Assembly (NCBI RefSeq): GCF_005116645.1
Contig: NZ_SWCM01000003.1
Span: 310,001-374,000 of the forward strand
Direction of reading: 5' to 3'
Length of the DNA stretch: 64,000 nucleotides
Source: Desulfopila sp. IMCC35006
GTDB taxonomy: Bacteria > Desulfobacterota > Desulfobulbia > Desulfobulbales > Desulfocapsaceae
The notes below the pieces were generated by a model. The model worked only from the letters and a program-made list of their open reading frames with translations. It ran no database searches and was not told where the DNA came from. A program made the translations under genes and the position numbers. Positions 16,900-27,239 of this stretch are shown in pieces (within the stretch, counting starts at the first letter, position 1; every line of letters starts with the position of its first letter).

Positions 16900-17922
16900 T
16901 TATTTGGCAATAAGATTATCGGGTATGACGAGCCCGATTTCCTTATAATAGCGCGCCGCACCAGGATGCAGTGGCATTGGCAGACCGGCAAGGGCTTTGT
17001 CAGTGCTCATGGCCGTGGTCGCCTTATGGATCGCATTCAGGAAAGGGAGATTCTCGTAGATGGTCTTGGTAATGAGATAGACGGACTCTTCATCAATATC
17101 AGCTCTGACCGCCAGAAAGTTCGGTTGGGCAATGGTCATGACATCTTTTTTCAAACCTGGGTAGGCAGTTGCCGGAATGAGATACGGGGTCCAGAGGCCA
17201 AGGCCGCCATCGGCCTGCTTGACCTGTTCTTCGGTAAAACTGAGCAGAGTCGCTTTGTCTCCCATTGAAGCCAGTGCCCTGGTAACAGCGCTGGCAGGAA
17301 CGCCGGCAGGAGTGGACATGGCAGCGATCTGTCCGTTCTGCAGCGCATCGGCACTTGGACCGTAACCGACATAGACCAGATCATAATCTTTGTCACTCTT
17401 CACCCCAAGATTGCCGAGAATTACCTCATTGGAGCCGAGGGTACCGGAGTTTTTTTTACCAAGAGAAACCCGCTCCCCTTTCAAACCGGCCATATCTGAG
17501 ATGGTGCCGGTTTTGGCCTTGTCGGTAAGGATGGTGAAATGTTCAACATTCTGCCAAAGCATGGTGACCGAACGAAGTTCTTTCTGGGGGCCATCCTGGG
17601 CGAGAGGTCCCTTGCCATTCCAGGCGTAGTAGCCGTACAGCCCCTGCAGAATGGCAAACTGCACTTCATTGTCCCGCATCAGTTTAATGTTTTCTCCAGA
17701 ACCGGCGGAGTTGATCGCCGACATGCTGATCTTGTGGCCGGGCTGAAGTTTTACCTTGGTGAGGGTGGACAGGGCGACACCTACCGGATAATAGGTACCG
17801 CCGGTACTGGCGGTGGCCAGCAGATAGTTTTTATCAACGGCGGCCCGGACATGCCCGGCACTCAAAAAACTGACGACGGCAGCTGCGACGGCAAAATGCT
17901 TCAGGTACGATGGCAAATTCAT
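16900..17922 (-). CDS. TAXI-family TRAP solute-binding protein
   Basis: A 340-residue periplasmic binding protein. I start at the ATG 17922, because AGAGGAG abuts an earlier ATG at 17928 and leaves six bases to this one. The signal peptide ends near AGHVRA. The mature protein begins with the TAXI hallmark ATASTGGTYYPVGVAL and has the two-lobed binding fold (MLWQNVEHFTIL, VYVGYGPSADALQNGQ). It captures a small organic acid and hands it to the fused permease encoded next. First gene of a three-gene operon with the permease and the LarA-like protein. Confidence 0.92.
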   Translation of the reverse strand: MNLPSYLKHFAVAAAVVSFLSAGHVRAAVDKNYLLATASTGGTYYPVGVALSTLTKVKLQPGHKISMSAINSAGSGENIKLMRDNEVQFAILQGLYGYYAWNGKGPLAQDGPQKELRSVTMLWQNVEHFTILTDKAKTGTISDMAGLKGERVSLGKKNSGTLGSNEVILGNLGVKSDKDYDLVYVGYGPSADALQNGQIAAMSTPAGVPASAVTRALASMGDKATLLSFTEEQVKQADGGLGLWTPYLIPATAYPGLKKDVMTIAQPNFLAVRADIDEESVYLITKTIYENLPFLNAIHKATTAMSTDKALAGLPMPLHPGAARYYKEIGLVIPDNLIAK

Positions 17923-18219
17923 TTTCATCTCCTCTGGTTAAATAATGTTAATAAACAGACCATTGGCACGAAAACCTGTTTTTTACTGGCCAGGATTACG
18001 CCATAATAGTAGCAAGAAAATCCTGTAAAGGAGAGACCTTTCTGGCCTTTATTCGTATTAAAACTCGTGTCCGATGATTTTCATGGCCTTTTTGTATAAG
18101 CCAGGCGATCTATCCATCCGTTAGTGCAGTATAATTTGACAAGATTCAAGCAATTGCCTACACTCCGGAAGGTGTTCTCGACAGGCCCATGAACGGCAAA
18201 TCAACTCTGGTAAAAAATT

Positions 18220-18603
18220 ATGGTGTCCTTTCTGTTTCGACCTCCCAGGATAGAGCACGAACTCATTATGAGCGTCGGGTTGTTCGATATGCATACCGGC
18301 AAACCTCTGCCGGGTCGGCTGACCGCGACCGTCATTAATTTTTCTCCTTCGGGCGCCTGCCTGATCGTGCCGAAACCAGCGCTCAACGGCAAGCATATAT
18401 TTTACGAAACCCTGAACAGCGACGACTACACTTTGCTTCTGCATGTTGAACAATCAGAGGGTGCCGACGATACTTCTACAATCAGTGCCCGGTCAGTCTG
18501 GATGAATTCGTGTAAACATTTGCAGCAATCTGCATTTAAAATCGGCATACATTTTCTCCACGACCAAAAGGAGATCTATAATTTATTTAAAAAAGTTCAC
18601 TAA
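18220..18603 (+). CDS. PilZ-like domain protein
   Basis: A 127-residue protein whose central part reads as a PilZ beta barrel: TATVINFSPSGACLIV holds the N-x-S-x-x-G motif and FKIGIHFL is the closing strand. The Arg-x-x-x-Arg c-di-GMP switch normally before the barrel is not evident, so ligand binding is doubtful. No ribosome site supports the ATG at 18220; ATG 18265 is an alternative. It is alone on its strand, with about 300 bases upstream towards the divergent TAXI gene, in which I see no other gene. Confidence 0.65.
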   Translation: MVSFLFRPPRIEHELIMSVGLFDMHTGKPLPGRLTATVINFSPSGACLIVPKPALNGKHIFYETLNSDDYTLLLHVEQSEGADDTSTISARSVWMNSCKHLQQSAFKIGIHFLHDQKEIYNLFKKVH

Positions 18604-18721
18604 ATACACACCCATCTCGATCCATTCTTCTGGATCATTGCGAAAAGGTGTTTCAGTGCTTAATTGATGTAAGAATAAGTGAACCACCACAAGCAGTTTC
18701 ACCTTTTACAAACAGTCATAT

Positions 18722-19075
18722 ATGAAACTCCATAGATCGCTCAGTCCGATATCCAGCAGCCTGTTGTTTCTTCTTGTCACGGTATTCCTTGCCTGCCCCC
18801 TCATGGCAGCCCAGTACGAAGAAGATGTTTCCGCCCAAAATTATCAGTACGCCAAAGGAATAGTCAATTCAGTCTCACTTGACGAGCAGACGGTCGCCAT
18901 CAAGCAGAAGAAAGGACCGACCATTGTCCTTTCCATCGACAAAGACACCCTCTTTGAAGGCTTTTACAGGCTGGAGGAGTTGAAGCCGCGCGACACAATC
19001 AAATTCTGGTATCAGCCAGGACCGAAGGGAAACAGAGCCTTGAAGCTCCTCAAGCCACTGGAGCTGGGCTGCTGA
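18722..19075 (+). CDS. Small secreted protein, unknown
   Basis: A 117-residue precursor with a clear signal peptide (residues 1-29, hydrophobic stretch LLFLLVTVFLACPLMAA). The mature part is about 88 residues of mostly beta strand, with the pattern G-x-V-x-x-V-S-x-x-x-x-T-V-A-I of a small OB-like barrel, similar in style to the secreted protein at 48280-48585. A final Cys is the second to last codon. Forty bases precede the DsrE-like gene, so the two probably form an operon. No function known. Confidence 0.65.
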   Translation: MKLHRSLSPISSSLLFLLVTVFLACPLMAAQYEEDVSAQNYQYAKGIVNSVSLDEQTVAIKQKKGPTIVLSIDKDTLFEGFYRLEELKPRDTIKFWYQPGPKGNRALKLLKPLELGC

Positions 19076-19114
19076 ACAAAAGCCGTTCCGGTTGACATTT
19101 AAGGTGGACAAGCC

Positions 19115-19609
19115 ATGAAGATACTCCTTCTCACCATAGTTTCAGTCCTCTGCAGCATGAGCCTCGGCTATGCCGACTCGGCAGGCAATGAAAAACATAC
19201 GCCTGCGCCGGCAGGATTGACCGCGACAAAAGCCTATTTCGATGTCACTGTCGGGGAGAGAAAGCTCCTTTTGATTCGGCTGCAGCTTATTGAAAAAACA
19301 TACAACCAGATTGCCGCCGCCGGCGCCACCCCTGTTTTTATAGTCGGCATCCGCGGTAAGGCGAGCAACTTTTTTACCAAGGGTACCGATTACGTTGTCG
19401 ATATGGATCTGCCTGAGAAAAAACAGATCGCAGCTATGGTTGAGAAATTTGCCGCCCGGCAAATAGTTATGGAACAATGTCTTATTGCCGCTGGATTTCA
19501 GCATATCGATGCTGGAGATTTTCTCCCCCAGGTGAAACTGGTCGCCAACGGCTACATGTCAATGATCGGGTACCAGTCCCGGGGATATGCTTTTGTCCCT
19601 ATGGACTGA
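19115..19609 (+). CDS. Secreted DsrE-like protein
   Basis: A 164-residue precursor with a signal peptide ending near SLGYA-DS and a good ribosome site (AAGGTGG). The mature part resembles the DsrE/DsrF fold: GATPVFIVGIRGKAS, then MEQCLIAAGF with a single Cys at the position where sulfur-carrying DsrE proteins have theirs, and a final strand pair (VKLVANGYMSMIGYQSRGYAFV). Periplasmic DsrE-like proteins occur in sulfur-metabolising bacteria; sulfur binding here is only inferred. Lies directly downstream of another secreted protein. Confidence 0.6.
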   Translation: MKILLLTIVSVLCSMSLGYADSAGNEKHTPAPAGLTATKAYFDVTVGERKLLLIRLQLIEKTYNQIAAAGATPVFIVGIRGKASNFFTKGTDYVVDMDLPEKKQIAAMVEKFAARQIVMEQCLIAAGFQHIDAGDFLPQVKLVANGYMSMIGYQSRGYAFVPMD

Positions 19610-19658
19610 ACCTCCCAACTGGGCAGAAGAGCTTTACGGTATTCTGCCTCGCCCTCGC

Positions 19659-19688
19659 TTGACGGGTATATATTCCCAATTGTACTAT
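19659..19688 (+). promoter_or_regulatory. Sigma-70-type promoter for the CoA-transferase
   Basis: TTGACG at 19659-19664, 18-base spacer, TACTAT at 19683-19688. A start near 19695 would leave a leader of about 25 bases before the ATG at 19721 with GAAGGAG in between. Good match by eye; not tested. Confidence 0.6.
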
Positions 19689-19720
19689 TGAATTTTTTTT
19701 TCATGGAAGGAGACACTGGC

Positions 19721-21244
19721 ATGTTGACAGACCGGGTGCGTTATAAACCCCTGCAGGACAAAATTACCGATCCGGCCACGGCCGCCCGACATATTCAGGA
19801 CGGCACAAACCTGTTTATTTCCGGATTCACCGCCGGTTATCCCAAACTTATCCCCCGGGAGCTGGTACGGCGGGCGGAGCAGGGTGAACAATTCAAGATC
19901 AACCTGTTCGCCGGGGCATCGACCGGCGATATGGTCGACGGGGCCTTGGCCCGGGCCAATCTGCTTTCCTGGCGCCGACCCTATATGAGCGACAGATATA
20001 TGCGGGGCCAGATCAACGAGGGCAATATAAAATTTAAAGACGATCACCTCTCCCAGCTCTCTGCCAAGGTGCGGGCGGGGGAGTGGGGGCGGTGTGACGT
20101 CGCTGTAGTCGAGGCCGCCGCGATAACCGAACAGGGCCATCTTATCCCGACCATGTCGGTCGGCAACACCCCCACCTATGTGCAGGAAGCTGAAAAAATT
20201 ATTATTGAGATCTCATCGAATTCTCCGGACCTGGAAGGAATTCACGACATTTTCATCCCGGAAGATCCGCCGTATCGGATGCCCATTCCCATTTACCGCA
20301 GTGCTGATCGGATAGGTAAACCTTTTATCAAAATGGATCCCAGCCGGGTCGTGGCCATCCTGTTCAGCACGGAGCGGGATCATTGCCCGATTTTCACGCC
20401 GCCGGACGCCACCTCCAGTCGAATCGCCGAGTTCATTCTCGATTTTGTGCGACATGAGATCAAAAAAAATCGCCTTCCCGCAGCCCTGCCCTGGCAGGCG
20501 GGGGTCGGTGATGTAGCCAACGCCGTTCTCTCCGGATTTATCGACGACCATAACTTTCAATCCATCGATATCTATTCAGAGGTTCTCCAGGACAGCGTGC
20601 TCGACCTTATCGATCTGGGCAAGGTGCGGGCGGCTTCCGGCTCGGCCCTGACCCTGTCGGAAAAATCCCGCGAACGCTTTATTAATGAAATCTATCGCTA
20701 CCGGGAGAAAATTGTCCTGCGGCCGGTCGAAATATCCAATTCCCCGGAAGTGATCCGCCGCCTCGGGGTCATCGCAATCAATACTGCTATCGAAGTCGAT
20801 ATTTACGGCCAGGTGAACTCCACCCATGTCATGGGCACCCAACTGATGAACGGCATCGGCGGCTCGGGGGATTATTTGCGCAACGGTGCCTTGTCCATTA
20901 TTGTTACACCCTCTACCGCCAAGGGTGGCCTGATTTCGGCCATCGTCCCCATGGTTACCCATGTCGACCATTCCGAGCACTCGGTGGATCTGGTCGTGAC
21001 GGAATACGGCCTGGTGGATACCCGCCCCTTAACCCCTCGCCAGGTCGCCGAGCAGGTCATCAAAAAATGCGCTCACCCCGATTACCGCGATCAATTATGG
21101 GACTATTATCAACGAGCAGTCCGGGAGCGCGGCGGCCACGAGCCGCATATCATCGAGAAAGCCTTCTTCATGCACCAGGCGTTCCTGGAAAAAGGCGATA
21201 TGCACCTCACGGCAAAACAACGCATTTTTCCGATAATGGATTAA
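19721..21244 (+). CDS. Succinyl-CoA:acetate CoA-transferase (Cat1/AarC type)
   Basis: A 507-residue member of the acetyl-CoA hydrolase/transferase family. I chose ATG 19721 because GAAGGAG lies eight bases upstream; the frame is open slightly further. The catalytic Glu is at Glu287 in IYSEVLQDS, and the CoA-binding G-x-G segment [12 protein letters not shown] is present. It moves CoA between succinate or another acid and acetate, useful in an oxidative or propionate-forming cycle in sulfate reducers. Length is typical. Its last 38 bases overlap the convergent antiporter gene. Confidence 0.9.
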   Translation: MLTDRVRYKPLQDKITDPATAARHIQDGTNLFISGFTAGYPKLIPRELVRRAEQGEQFKINLFAGASTGDMVDGALARANLLSWRRPYMSDRYMRGQINEGNIKFKDDHLSQLSAKVRAGEWGRCDVAVVEAAAITEQGHLIPTMSVGNTPTYVQEAEKIIIEISSNSPDLEGIHDIFIPEDPPYRMPIPIYRSADRIGKPFIKMDPSRVVAILFSTERDHCPIFTPPDATSSRIAEFILDFVRHEIKKNRLPAALPWQAGVGDVANAVLSGFIDDHNFQSIDIYSEVLQDSVLDLIDLGKVRAASGSALTLSEKSRERFINEIYRYREKIVLRPVEISNSPEVIRRLGVIAINTAIEVDIYGQVNSTHVMGTQLMNGIGGSGDYLRNGALSIIVTPSTAKGGLISAIVPMVTHVDHSEHSVDLVVTEYGLVDTRPLTPRQVAEQVIKKCAHPDYRDQLWDYYQRAVRERGGHEPHIIEKAFFMHQAFLEKGDMHLTAKQRIFPIMD

Positions 21245-23192
21245 TAAAACAATGAAATTTATGCCGGGCCTGGATTGAGCCGATAATCGCCACCAGGTCG
21301 TGCTGCCGAAACCGAAAAGAGGGTTCAGGGTTGGTCTGAAGGGTGCCGTTGCGAATAATTCCGACAATCGACACCCCAGTTATCTTGCGAATTTCGGCTT
21401 CAGCAATACTCTTTTCTATCAGCGGATTATCGGTATCAATCTCGACCCACTGCAGATCGAACTGCTGTTCAGCGGCCCGCATCTGGCCAAGAGTCCGATA
21501 TCCTTCCGCAGGAGTTGCTGCCTGGGTAAGCAGTTGATGGCGGAGATTTTCGGTATGGTGCTGAATCTCCGGCACTGGAATTCGCAGATAGAGAAGCACC
21601 TGCCTGATCATTTCCAGGCCCGCTTCAAATTCAGGATAAACGAGATCCGTCACCTGCAATTCATTAAAGACATCGAAAAAGTCCGGGTCGGACATGCGGG
21701 CGACCACCCTGATCCCGCTGTTGATTTTTCTCGCATGGCTGATTATGGAACGAGCGACGACGATGCCCGGGATTGTCACAACGAGAAGAGCAGCACGCTC
21801 TATCCGTAACGCCTCCTGAACCACCTCCTGACTGCCATCGCCATAGACAATTGGAAAACCGGCAGCCTTCGCCCTTTCGATGCGCATCTGGTCAAGCTCC
21901 ACCAGGACGAAGGGAATCGCCAGCTGCTGCAGCATCTCGGCAATCTGCATCCCGATACGGCCGCAGCCGGCGATGACCACATGGTTACGCAGTTCATCTT
22001 CCGGAAAATTGAGCGCTTCAAGAGGCTCGTTCTGAACCCATCTTTTTTTAAGGCTGTAGAGTCGCGATGTCTGCGACGAAATCAAGGGGGTCAACACCAT
22101 GGTGACGACCGCCATAGTCAGAAACATATTATAAAATTCACTGGTAATAGACTGACTGGCTACCCCGATCCGGGCCAGGACAAAGGAAAACTCCCCAACC
22201 TGGAACAGCCCCAGGCCGACCGCGAGTGGAATGACGTTGCGGTAACGAAAGAGCCTGGCCAGGAGAGCAAAGATACACCCCTTGCCGATGCTGACAACGA
22301 CGACCAGAAGCAGGATGAGCGTAAAGTGGCTGAGCAGAAAGCGAGGATCGAGGAGCATGCCCACCGAGGCAAAAAACAGCAGCCCGAACAGATCGCGCAG
22401 CGGAATGATATCACTGAGAGCCTGGTGGCCGTAATCCGACTCGCTGAGAACCATGCCGGCAATAAAGGCGCCAAAGGCAAAAGACAGTCCGACCAGATAG
22501 GTGGTATAGCCGACACCTAAACCAATAGCGGTAATGGCCAGGATAAACAATTCACGGGAGCCGATCTCGGCGATAGTTTTGAGCAGGTAGGGCAGCAGAC
22601 GGGTGCCGAGAAAAAACATGGCGACCAGAAAGAGTGCAGCCTTGATGAAGGCAAGACCGAGAACGCTAATACCGCCGGCAGGATTGTTTAACTGGGGCAG
22701 AATGATCATCAGCGGCACGACCGCCAGATCCTGGATGATCAGCATGCCAATCATGACCTTGCTCGACAGTGTCCCCAGCCAGCCCTGATTCATCAGGGTC
22801 TTCAAAATGACCATGGTCGACGACAGCGAGATTAAAGAGCCGAACCAGAGAGCGGTCTTCCATTCCCAGCCAAACAGCCGACCAATTGCATAGCCGAAGC
22901 CAATGGTCAAAACCATCTGCAGGGGCGTACCGATAAGGGCTATATATTTCACCGGACGGAGATCTTTAAGAGAAAACTCCAGGCCAAGAGCAAACAGCAG
23001 CAGTGCCACCCCGATTTCCGCCAGCAGTTCAATATCATGAATATCGCGAACCGTCACACCGCCGGTATGCGGGCCAAGAATGATGCCGGCCAGAATATAT
23101 CCGAGAATCAGCGGTTGATGCAGTCGTTGCATCACCAGACCACAGAAAAAAGCAGTCAGAACAAGAATAATAATATCGGTTGCAATACCCAT
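21207..23192 (-). CDS. KefB/YbaL-type cation:proton antiporter with RCK domains
   Basis: A 661-residue CPA2-family protein. About 12-13 membrane helices fill residues 1-385 ([14 protein letters not shown] and the [20 protein letters not shown] region are family marks). Then comes an RCK_N nucleotide-binding domain ([17 protein letters not shown], Rossmann Gly motif, about 405-520) and an RCK_C domain to the end (about 570-650). It exchanges potassium or sodium for protons under nucleotide or thiol control. It overlaps the convergent CoA-transferase by 38 bases. Confidence 0.92.
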   Translation of the reverse strand: MGIATDIIILVLTAFFCGLVMQRLHQPLILGYILAGIILGPHTGGVTVRDIHDIELLAEIGVALLLFALGLEFSLKDLRPVKYIALIGTPLQMVLTIGFGYAIGRLFGWEWKTALWFGSLISLSSTMVILKTLMNQGWLGTLSSKVMIGMLIIQDLAVVPLMIILPQLNNPAGGISVLGLAFIKAALFLVAMFFLGTRLLPYLLKTIAEIGSRELFILAITAIGLGVGYTTYLVGLSFAFGAFIAGMVLSESDYGHQALSDIIPLRDLFGLLFFASVGMLLDPRFLLSHFTLILLLVVVVSIGKGCIFALLARLFRYRNVIPLAVGLGLFQVGEFSFVLARIGVASQSITSEFYNMFLTMAVVTMVLTPLISSQTSRLYSLKKRWVQNEPLEALNFPEDELRNHVVIAGCGRIGMQIAEMLQQLAIPFVLVELDQMRIERAKAAGFPIVYGDGSQEVVQEALRIERAALLVVTIPGIVVARSIISHARKINSGIRVVARMSDPDFFDVFNELQVTDLVYPEFEAGLEMIRQVLLYLRIPVPEIQHHTENLRHQLLTQAATPAEGYRTLGQMRAAEQQFDLQWVEIDTDNPLIEKSIAEAEIRKITGVSIVGIIRNGTLQTNPEPSFRFRQHDLVAIIGSIQARHKFHCFINPLSEKCVVLP

Positions 23193-23238
23193 GCAGCAGC
23201 CCTCAGCGGAAAGGAAAAATCGTCAAAAGAATGGATTG

Positions 23239-24198
23239 TTAAATTTTCTGCATCTGCAGGTAGAGTACCAGCCCAAGAAGAGTCAAGACAATACCCGCCC
23301 AGCCCATGAAGCCGGGGAGCGTTCCCCCGAGCAGCAGGGCCTCTCCGGCAAGAGTGAAAACTACCTCCATCGCCTGGGTGCAGTCTACAGCCGCCAGCTC
23401 GGACGGACTCCCAGCCATATGCCGTGCACCAAGAAACAGGCTGGTCGCGGCAACACCTGAAAACAGAGCTACCAGCAATGTCATCAACAGCTGGCCAGCA
23501 CCCGGCATCGGTGGGGAGAGCCACACCAGCAGCACTATCCACAGCGGTATCGAACCCAGAGTGAGCAGCAAAACGCGGCAGATGGCATCGTCCATGGCCG
23601 GATGATCGATGGTGGGCAGAAGACGTCTGAGATACGGCACGTCGTGCTCATGAACAGCTATTCTCGCTTCCCACACCATCTGGTTGCCAAGAGGATAGGC
23701 AAAAGCAGCACCAAGCACGGGTAACGCACCAAGCAGGACATCGCGGAGTGGTACGGCGGTTGCCTGCTCGATATTAATCAGGAGCACCCCGGCAAAAACG
23801 ATGAAGGTGAACAGCACCGCGCGAAAAGAGACCCGGCGGCCGAACAGCAATAATACCACGGGGGTCGCGAGGATAGTCAGCTGCCATGTTGCCGCAACCA
23901 CCCAGCCGGGAGCATAGGAAGCGCTGAAACTGATGAGTGCGTAAAACACTCCAAAACCGACAGAACCGGCGATCGTCCAGAACAACCAGTGCCGGAGATA
24001 CAGATGCAGCGCTTTAATGCCCAGTCTGCCCCGTCCGGTAACAGCCAGCCAGATGCAGAGCAACACCAGCATCCACATATATCGCAGCGAAGCCGTCCAG
24101 AGCCAGTGACCACCCTCCAGGCTCATGGCCCGGTTCAGAACGAAGGTGGAGCTGAAAAATAACGCGGCAAGAATTCCGGTCAGTACCAGTCGAAGCAT
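23239..24198 (-). CDS. DMT-superfamily exporter (multidrug-efflux branch)
   Basis: A 319-residue membrane protein with about ten helices arranged as two five-helix repeats. The start ILAALFFSSTFVLNRAM and SLRYMWM are typical of the larger drug-resistance branch of the drug/metabolite transporters, which are longer than EamA. Substrate unknown. It lies 71 bases downstream of another DMT gene on the same strand, so the two may be one transcript or form a pair. Ribosome site weak. Confidence 0.8.
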   Translation of the reverse strand: MLRLVLTGILAALFFSSTFVLNRAMSLEGGHWLWTASLRYMWMLVLLCIWLAVTGRGRLGIKALHLYLRHWLFWTIAGSVGFGVFYALISFSASYAPGWVVAATWQLTILATPVVLLLFGRRVSFRAVLFTFIVFAGVLLINIEQATAVPLRDVLLGALPVLGAAFAYPLGNQMVWEARIAVHEHDVPYLRRLLPTIDHPAMDDAICRVLLLTLGSIPLWIVLLVWLSPPMPGAGQLLMTLLVALFSGVAATSLFLGARHMAGSPSELAAVDCTQAMEVVFTLAGEALLLGGTLPGFMGWAGIVLTLLGLVLYLQMQKI

Positions 24199-24269
24199 AA
24201 TTTCTAAAAATCTTTTTTCGTATTAAATCACAAGATACCGGCAAATATCTCTTTATGCATGGCAAATTC

Positions 24270-25184
24270 TCAGACCATAAGAAGATATACCCCGAAAACG
24301 GCCACGACTGCACCAGCTATGGCCCGGAGGGAGACATGTTCCTTCTGGAGATAAATGGAAAAAGGAATAATACAGATCGGGATCAGAGAAAAAAAGGTCG
24401 AGGCAACACCCGTCGGCAGATAATGCAGGGCCATAAGGGACATGGAAACGCCGATAAAAGGGCCAATGGCCGCGCCAATGGCGGTAAAAGCCACCGCTTT
24501 TCTGTTGGTCAGCGCGGCTCCGACATTCTGCCATCTACCGGTCACGGTAAAATAAAGGACAAAACAGCAGAAGGCGGCGAGGGCCCTGATCTGCGTTGCC
24601 GAAAATGCATCCAGATATCCGGCATCGGTCTGCATACCGCTTTTACTGAGCAGCAACCCGCCCGCCTGACCAAGCATGGCCGCAAAAGCAAAGGCGACCC
24701 CCCGAAAGGAGACCCTGGCTACCTGCAATTTTCTGGCAGGAGCCGCATCCCTGCTTTTCTCAAGAATTACGGCACAAACCCCGGCGAGGGTAACAGCCAT
24801 GCCCAGCCACTGCTGCTGATTATAACTCTCATGCAGAAAACTCCAACCGAACACCGCGGCAGTAGGTGCCGCCAGGCTTTGAATCAACATAGTAATCCGC
24901 GGCCCCAGTTCCACCAGTGCCTTAAATAAAAAGATATCGCCGATGAAAAAACCGATGACGCCGGAAAGGCTGAGCATAAACCAGGCACGAAGCGGGAAAT
25001 CAACCGGGAACAATGCCCCCTGCCTGAATAACAGCAGGGCGGTAAAGAGCAGCAGGGCAACGAACAACCGAATGATATTAACCGGGGTCGCCCCAACCTC
25101 TTTGGAGGCAGCAGCAAAAAACTGCACGCTGAAAGTCCAGCACAGCACTGTGGTGAGAGCTATTGCCTCGCCGATAAATGGCAT
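24270..25184 (-). CDS. EamA-type DMT exporter
   Basis: A 304-residue protein with ten predicted helices and two EamA repeats (residues about 5-140 and 155-300). The first repeat begins AIALTTVLCWTFSVQFF. GAGAGG-like GAGAGG precedes the ATG by eight bases. EamA proteins export amino acids or other small metabolites; the substrate cannot be told. Tandem with the DMT gene downstream. Upstream lies the AOR gene on the same strand with a hairpin in between, so it is probably a separate transcript. Confidence 0.85.
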   Translation of the reverse strand: MPFIGEAIALTTVLCWTFSVQFFAAASKEVGATPVNIIRLFVALLLFTALLLFRQGALFPVDFPLRAWFMLSLSGVIGFFIGDIFLFKALVELGPRITMLIQSLAAPTAAVFGWSFLHESYNQQQWLGMAVTLAGVCAVILEKSRDAAPARKLQVARVSFRGVAFAFAAMLGQAGGLLLSKSGMQTDAGYLDAFSATQIRALAAFCCFVLYFTVTGRWQNVGAALTNRKAVAFTAIGAAIGPFIGVSMSLMALHYLPTGVASTFFSLIPICIIPFSIYLQKEHVSLRAIAGAVVAVFGVYLLMV

Positions 25185-25300
25185 AATAAACGACCTCTCG
25201 ACTTAAATGTTCAGAGGACGATATTTAGAGGGAAAACAGAGAAAAAACAAGCAGTATATCAGCCGGCAGCACATCGACTGCATTGTACGCGATGCTACCG

Positions 25301-25414
25301 GCTGGGAGACGGGAAATAAGCCGGGACTCTCTTCAGTACCCCCTTGAGGGGTGTAAGTACCTTGAGACAGATTCTTTTCTTGCACAAAACCAAGAAAAGA
25401 ATCTGTAAGGTACT
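25301..25414 (-). repeat. Palindromic repeat family, copy E
   Basis: Read on the minus strand it begins AGTACCTTACAG three bases after the AOR stop codon, folds on a 16-bp stem, closes with AAGGTACTTACACCCC, then CTCAAGGGGG, then CCCGGCTTATTTCCCG. The CCCCTCAAGGGGG piece is shared only with the long unit of the array at 9759-10042. Confidence 0.7.
25367..25406 (-). terminator. 16-bp stem-loop after the AOR gene
   Basis: A perfect 16-bp stem (25367-25382 with 25391-25406) and an 8-base loop; AGTACCTT and AAGGTACT outside it extend the pairing. It starts 10 bases after the stop. No U-run follows. Part of repeat copy E. Confidence 0.65.
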
Positions 25415-25416
25415 AA

Positions 25417-27144
25417 TCAGAAGTTCCAGAATGAATCGATGGTTTCATCCTTAATATCCCAGACCACATTATGCGGAGCGATCGGTTCCTCCTGGAAGAA
25501 TTCCGGCAGTCGATCGTCCTGGCTGGTGAAACCTGCCGCGATGTTGAATGCGCGCTCCGTTTTCAGAATGGACATGCCAAGATTGGTAACATCATCGGCG
25601 GTAAGCGCTATGCCGAACCGGGCGTTGATCATGTCGATCAGGGCCGGCAGGCAGGTTTCGCTGTCAAGGGCGGCAAAGGCGATAAACAGGCACATGCCGG
25701 TCGAATCGATTGCAGCTGTCGCAATCTGCAGATTACGCGACAACTCCACCTGTCCTTCCTGGCTGAGTGGATCAACTTTACCCCCGACACCAAGGATATT
25801 GGTGGCGATGGTATAGCCCATAGTGTGATCAGCTCCCTGGGTCGAGGTGGCATAGGTGATACCGATACCTTTTATGGCGCGAGGATCGTAGGCAGGGATA
25901 GCCTGATTTTTGACCACCGGCACCCTGGTAACCCCAAAAGCCCTGCCGACATTACCTGCCCCACCCCCCATGATTCTGCCAAGAGGCGTGCCCTTGCCGA
26001 CATCCTCGCGCAGGATCCGAAGCACACCCGGACCATCACCGAATTCAAGCAGTCCGCCTTCCATGGCCACACCAAAAGCGACTGAGGTCTCGATCGAATC
26101 AATACCCAGATCGTCCATGATATAATCAGCTTCGGCTATATGATCGAGGTTGTCTACACAGCAATCGGCGCCCAGGGCCCAGATGGATTCATACTCAAAA
26201 CCTGAGGTCTTGTATTGATTGTCCTTGTCGTTATAAATCTGCGAGCAGTTGATCACGCATCCCGGATGGCAATTGTGTTTCGGTTTTCCTTCGCGGGCGA
26301 CAATGGTGTCATACATGGTTTCCCCGGAAATTTCTTCATGACCGGCAAACTGACCGGAGGTGAAATTACGGGTTGGGAGCGCCCCCGCTTCGTTGATGAT
26401 GTTGACCAGAACATTGGTGCCATACTGACCCAGAGCCTGGCTGACCGGATGATCGACCAGGGCTTTGGCAAATGCCCGGTTGGCTGCTTTGAACTCCTCG
26501 GGCCTGGCAATGGCAACCTTATTGTCGGTCGGCGCGACCGCGATGAATTTAATTTGTTTTGAGCCCATCACCGCACCCAGACCACCTCGTCCGCTGGAAC
26601 GGATTCTTGAGCCGGGATCTTTGATGGAAATATTTGCCGCAGCCATTTTCATCTCGCCTGCCTGGCCGATGGAAATAACCCCGAATTTTTCGCCCAGACG
26701 AGTATTGAGGGTCGTAACAACCTCGTAATTTCCTTTCCCAATGAGCTCGGTTTCCTCATTGATGGAAACACCATCTGCGGTTACATGAAGACTGTACCAG
26801 GTATCGACCTGTGGTTTCCCTTCAATGATCAGCGCCTTAATCCCAAGTTTAGCCAGCATCTGAGCCGAAGTGCCACCGGCATTGGCCTCTTTAATGGTGC
26901 CCGTCAGCGGACTCTTGGCGCCGCAGGAAAGACGGCCGGAGTTGGCGGCCTGGGTGCCGGAAAGCAGCCCGGGGGCGATAACCAGTTTATTATTTTTACC
27001 GAGCGGGTGGCAGGTAGGCTCCACCTCGGCGGCAACCACATTGGAAGTCAGGCCGCGGCCACCGAGCCCTGCCCAAGCAGCTGGGACCTCTTCCACTCTG
27101 GTGGTTAGATCGGACATGTTTACACGAAATATCTTGTCTGTCAT
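25417..27144 (-). CDS. Aldehyde:ferredoxin oxidoreductase (tungsten type)
   Basis: A 575-residue AOR-family enzyme that interconverts aldehydes and carboxylates with ferredoxin, using a tungsten (or molybdenum) bis-pyranopterin and one [4Fe-4S] cluster. The N-terminal pterin-binding part has GGRGLTSNVVAAEV and SSGRGGLGAVMGSK-like motifs; the cluster motif is C-x3-C-x3-C (NCHPGCVINCSQ, about residue 290), with a fourth Cys expected near the end (ETCLPALID). It follows the alcohol dehydrogenase gene by 95 bases on the same strand, with GAGGAG before ATG, so both probably come from the sigma-54 promoter at 28570. Confidence 0.92.
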   Translation of the reverse strand: MTDKIFRVNMSDLTTRVEEVPAAWAGLGGRGLTSNVVAAEVEPTCHPLGKNNKLVIAPGLLSGTQAANSGRLSCGAKSPLTGTIKEANAGGTSAQMLAKLGIKALIIEGKPQVDTWYSLHVTADGVSINEETELIGKGNYEVVTTLNTRLGEKFGVISIGQAGEMKMAAANISIKDPGSRIRSSGRGGLGAVMGSKQIKFIAVAPTDNKVAIARPEEFKAANRAFAKALVDHPVSQALGQYGTNVLVNIINEAGALPTRNFTSGQFAGHEEISGETMYDTIVAREGKPKHNCHPGCVINCSQIYNDKDNQYKTSGFEYESIWALGADCCVDNLDHIAEADYIMDDLGIDSIETSVAFGVAMEGGLLEFGDGPGVLRILREDVGKGTPLGRIMGGGAGNVGRAFGVTRVPVVKNQAIPAYDPRAIKGIGITYATSTQGADHTMGYTIATNILGVGGKVDPLSQEGQVELSRNLQIATAAIDSTGMCLFIAFAALDSETCLPALIDMINARFGIALTADDVTNLGMSILKTERAFNIAAGFTSQDDRLPEFFQEEPIAPHNVVWDIKDETIDSFWNF

Positions 27145-27239
27145 GGCAATACTCCTCGGTAATTAAACAACTGCGGGGTACGGACGAATCCATACCCCGC
27201 AATATACTAAATTAATAGCAATTTACAGCTGACAATGAA

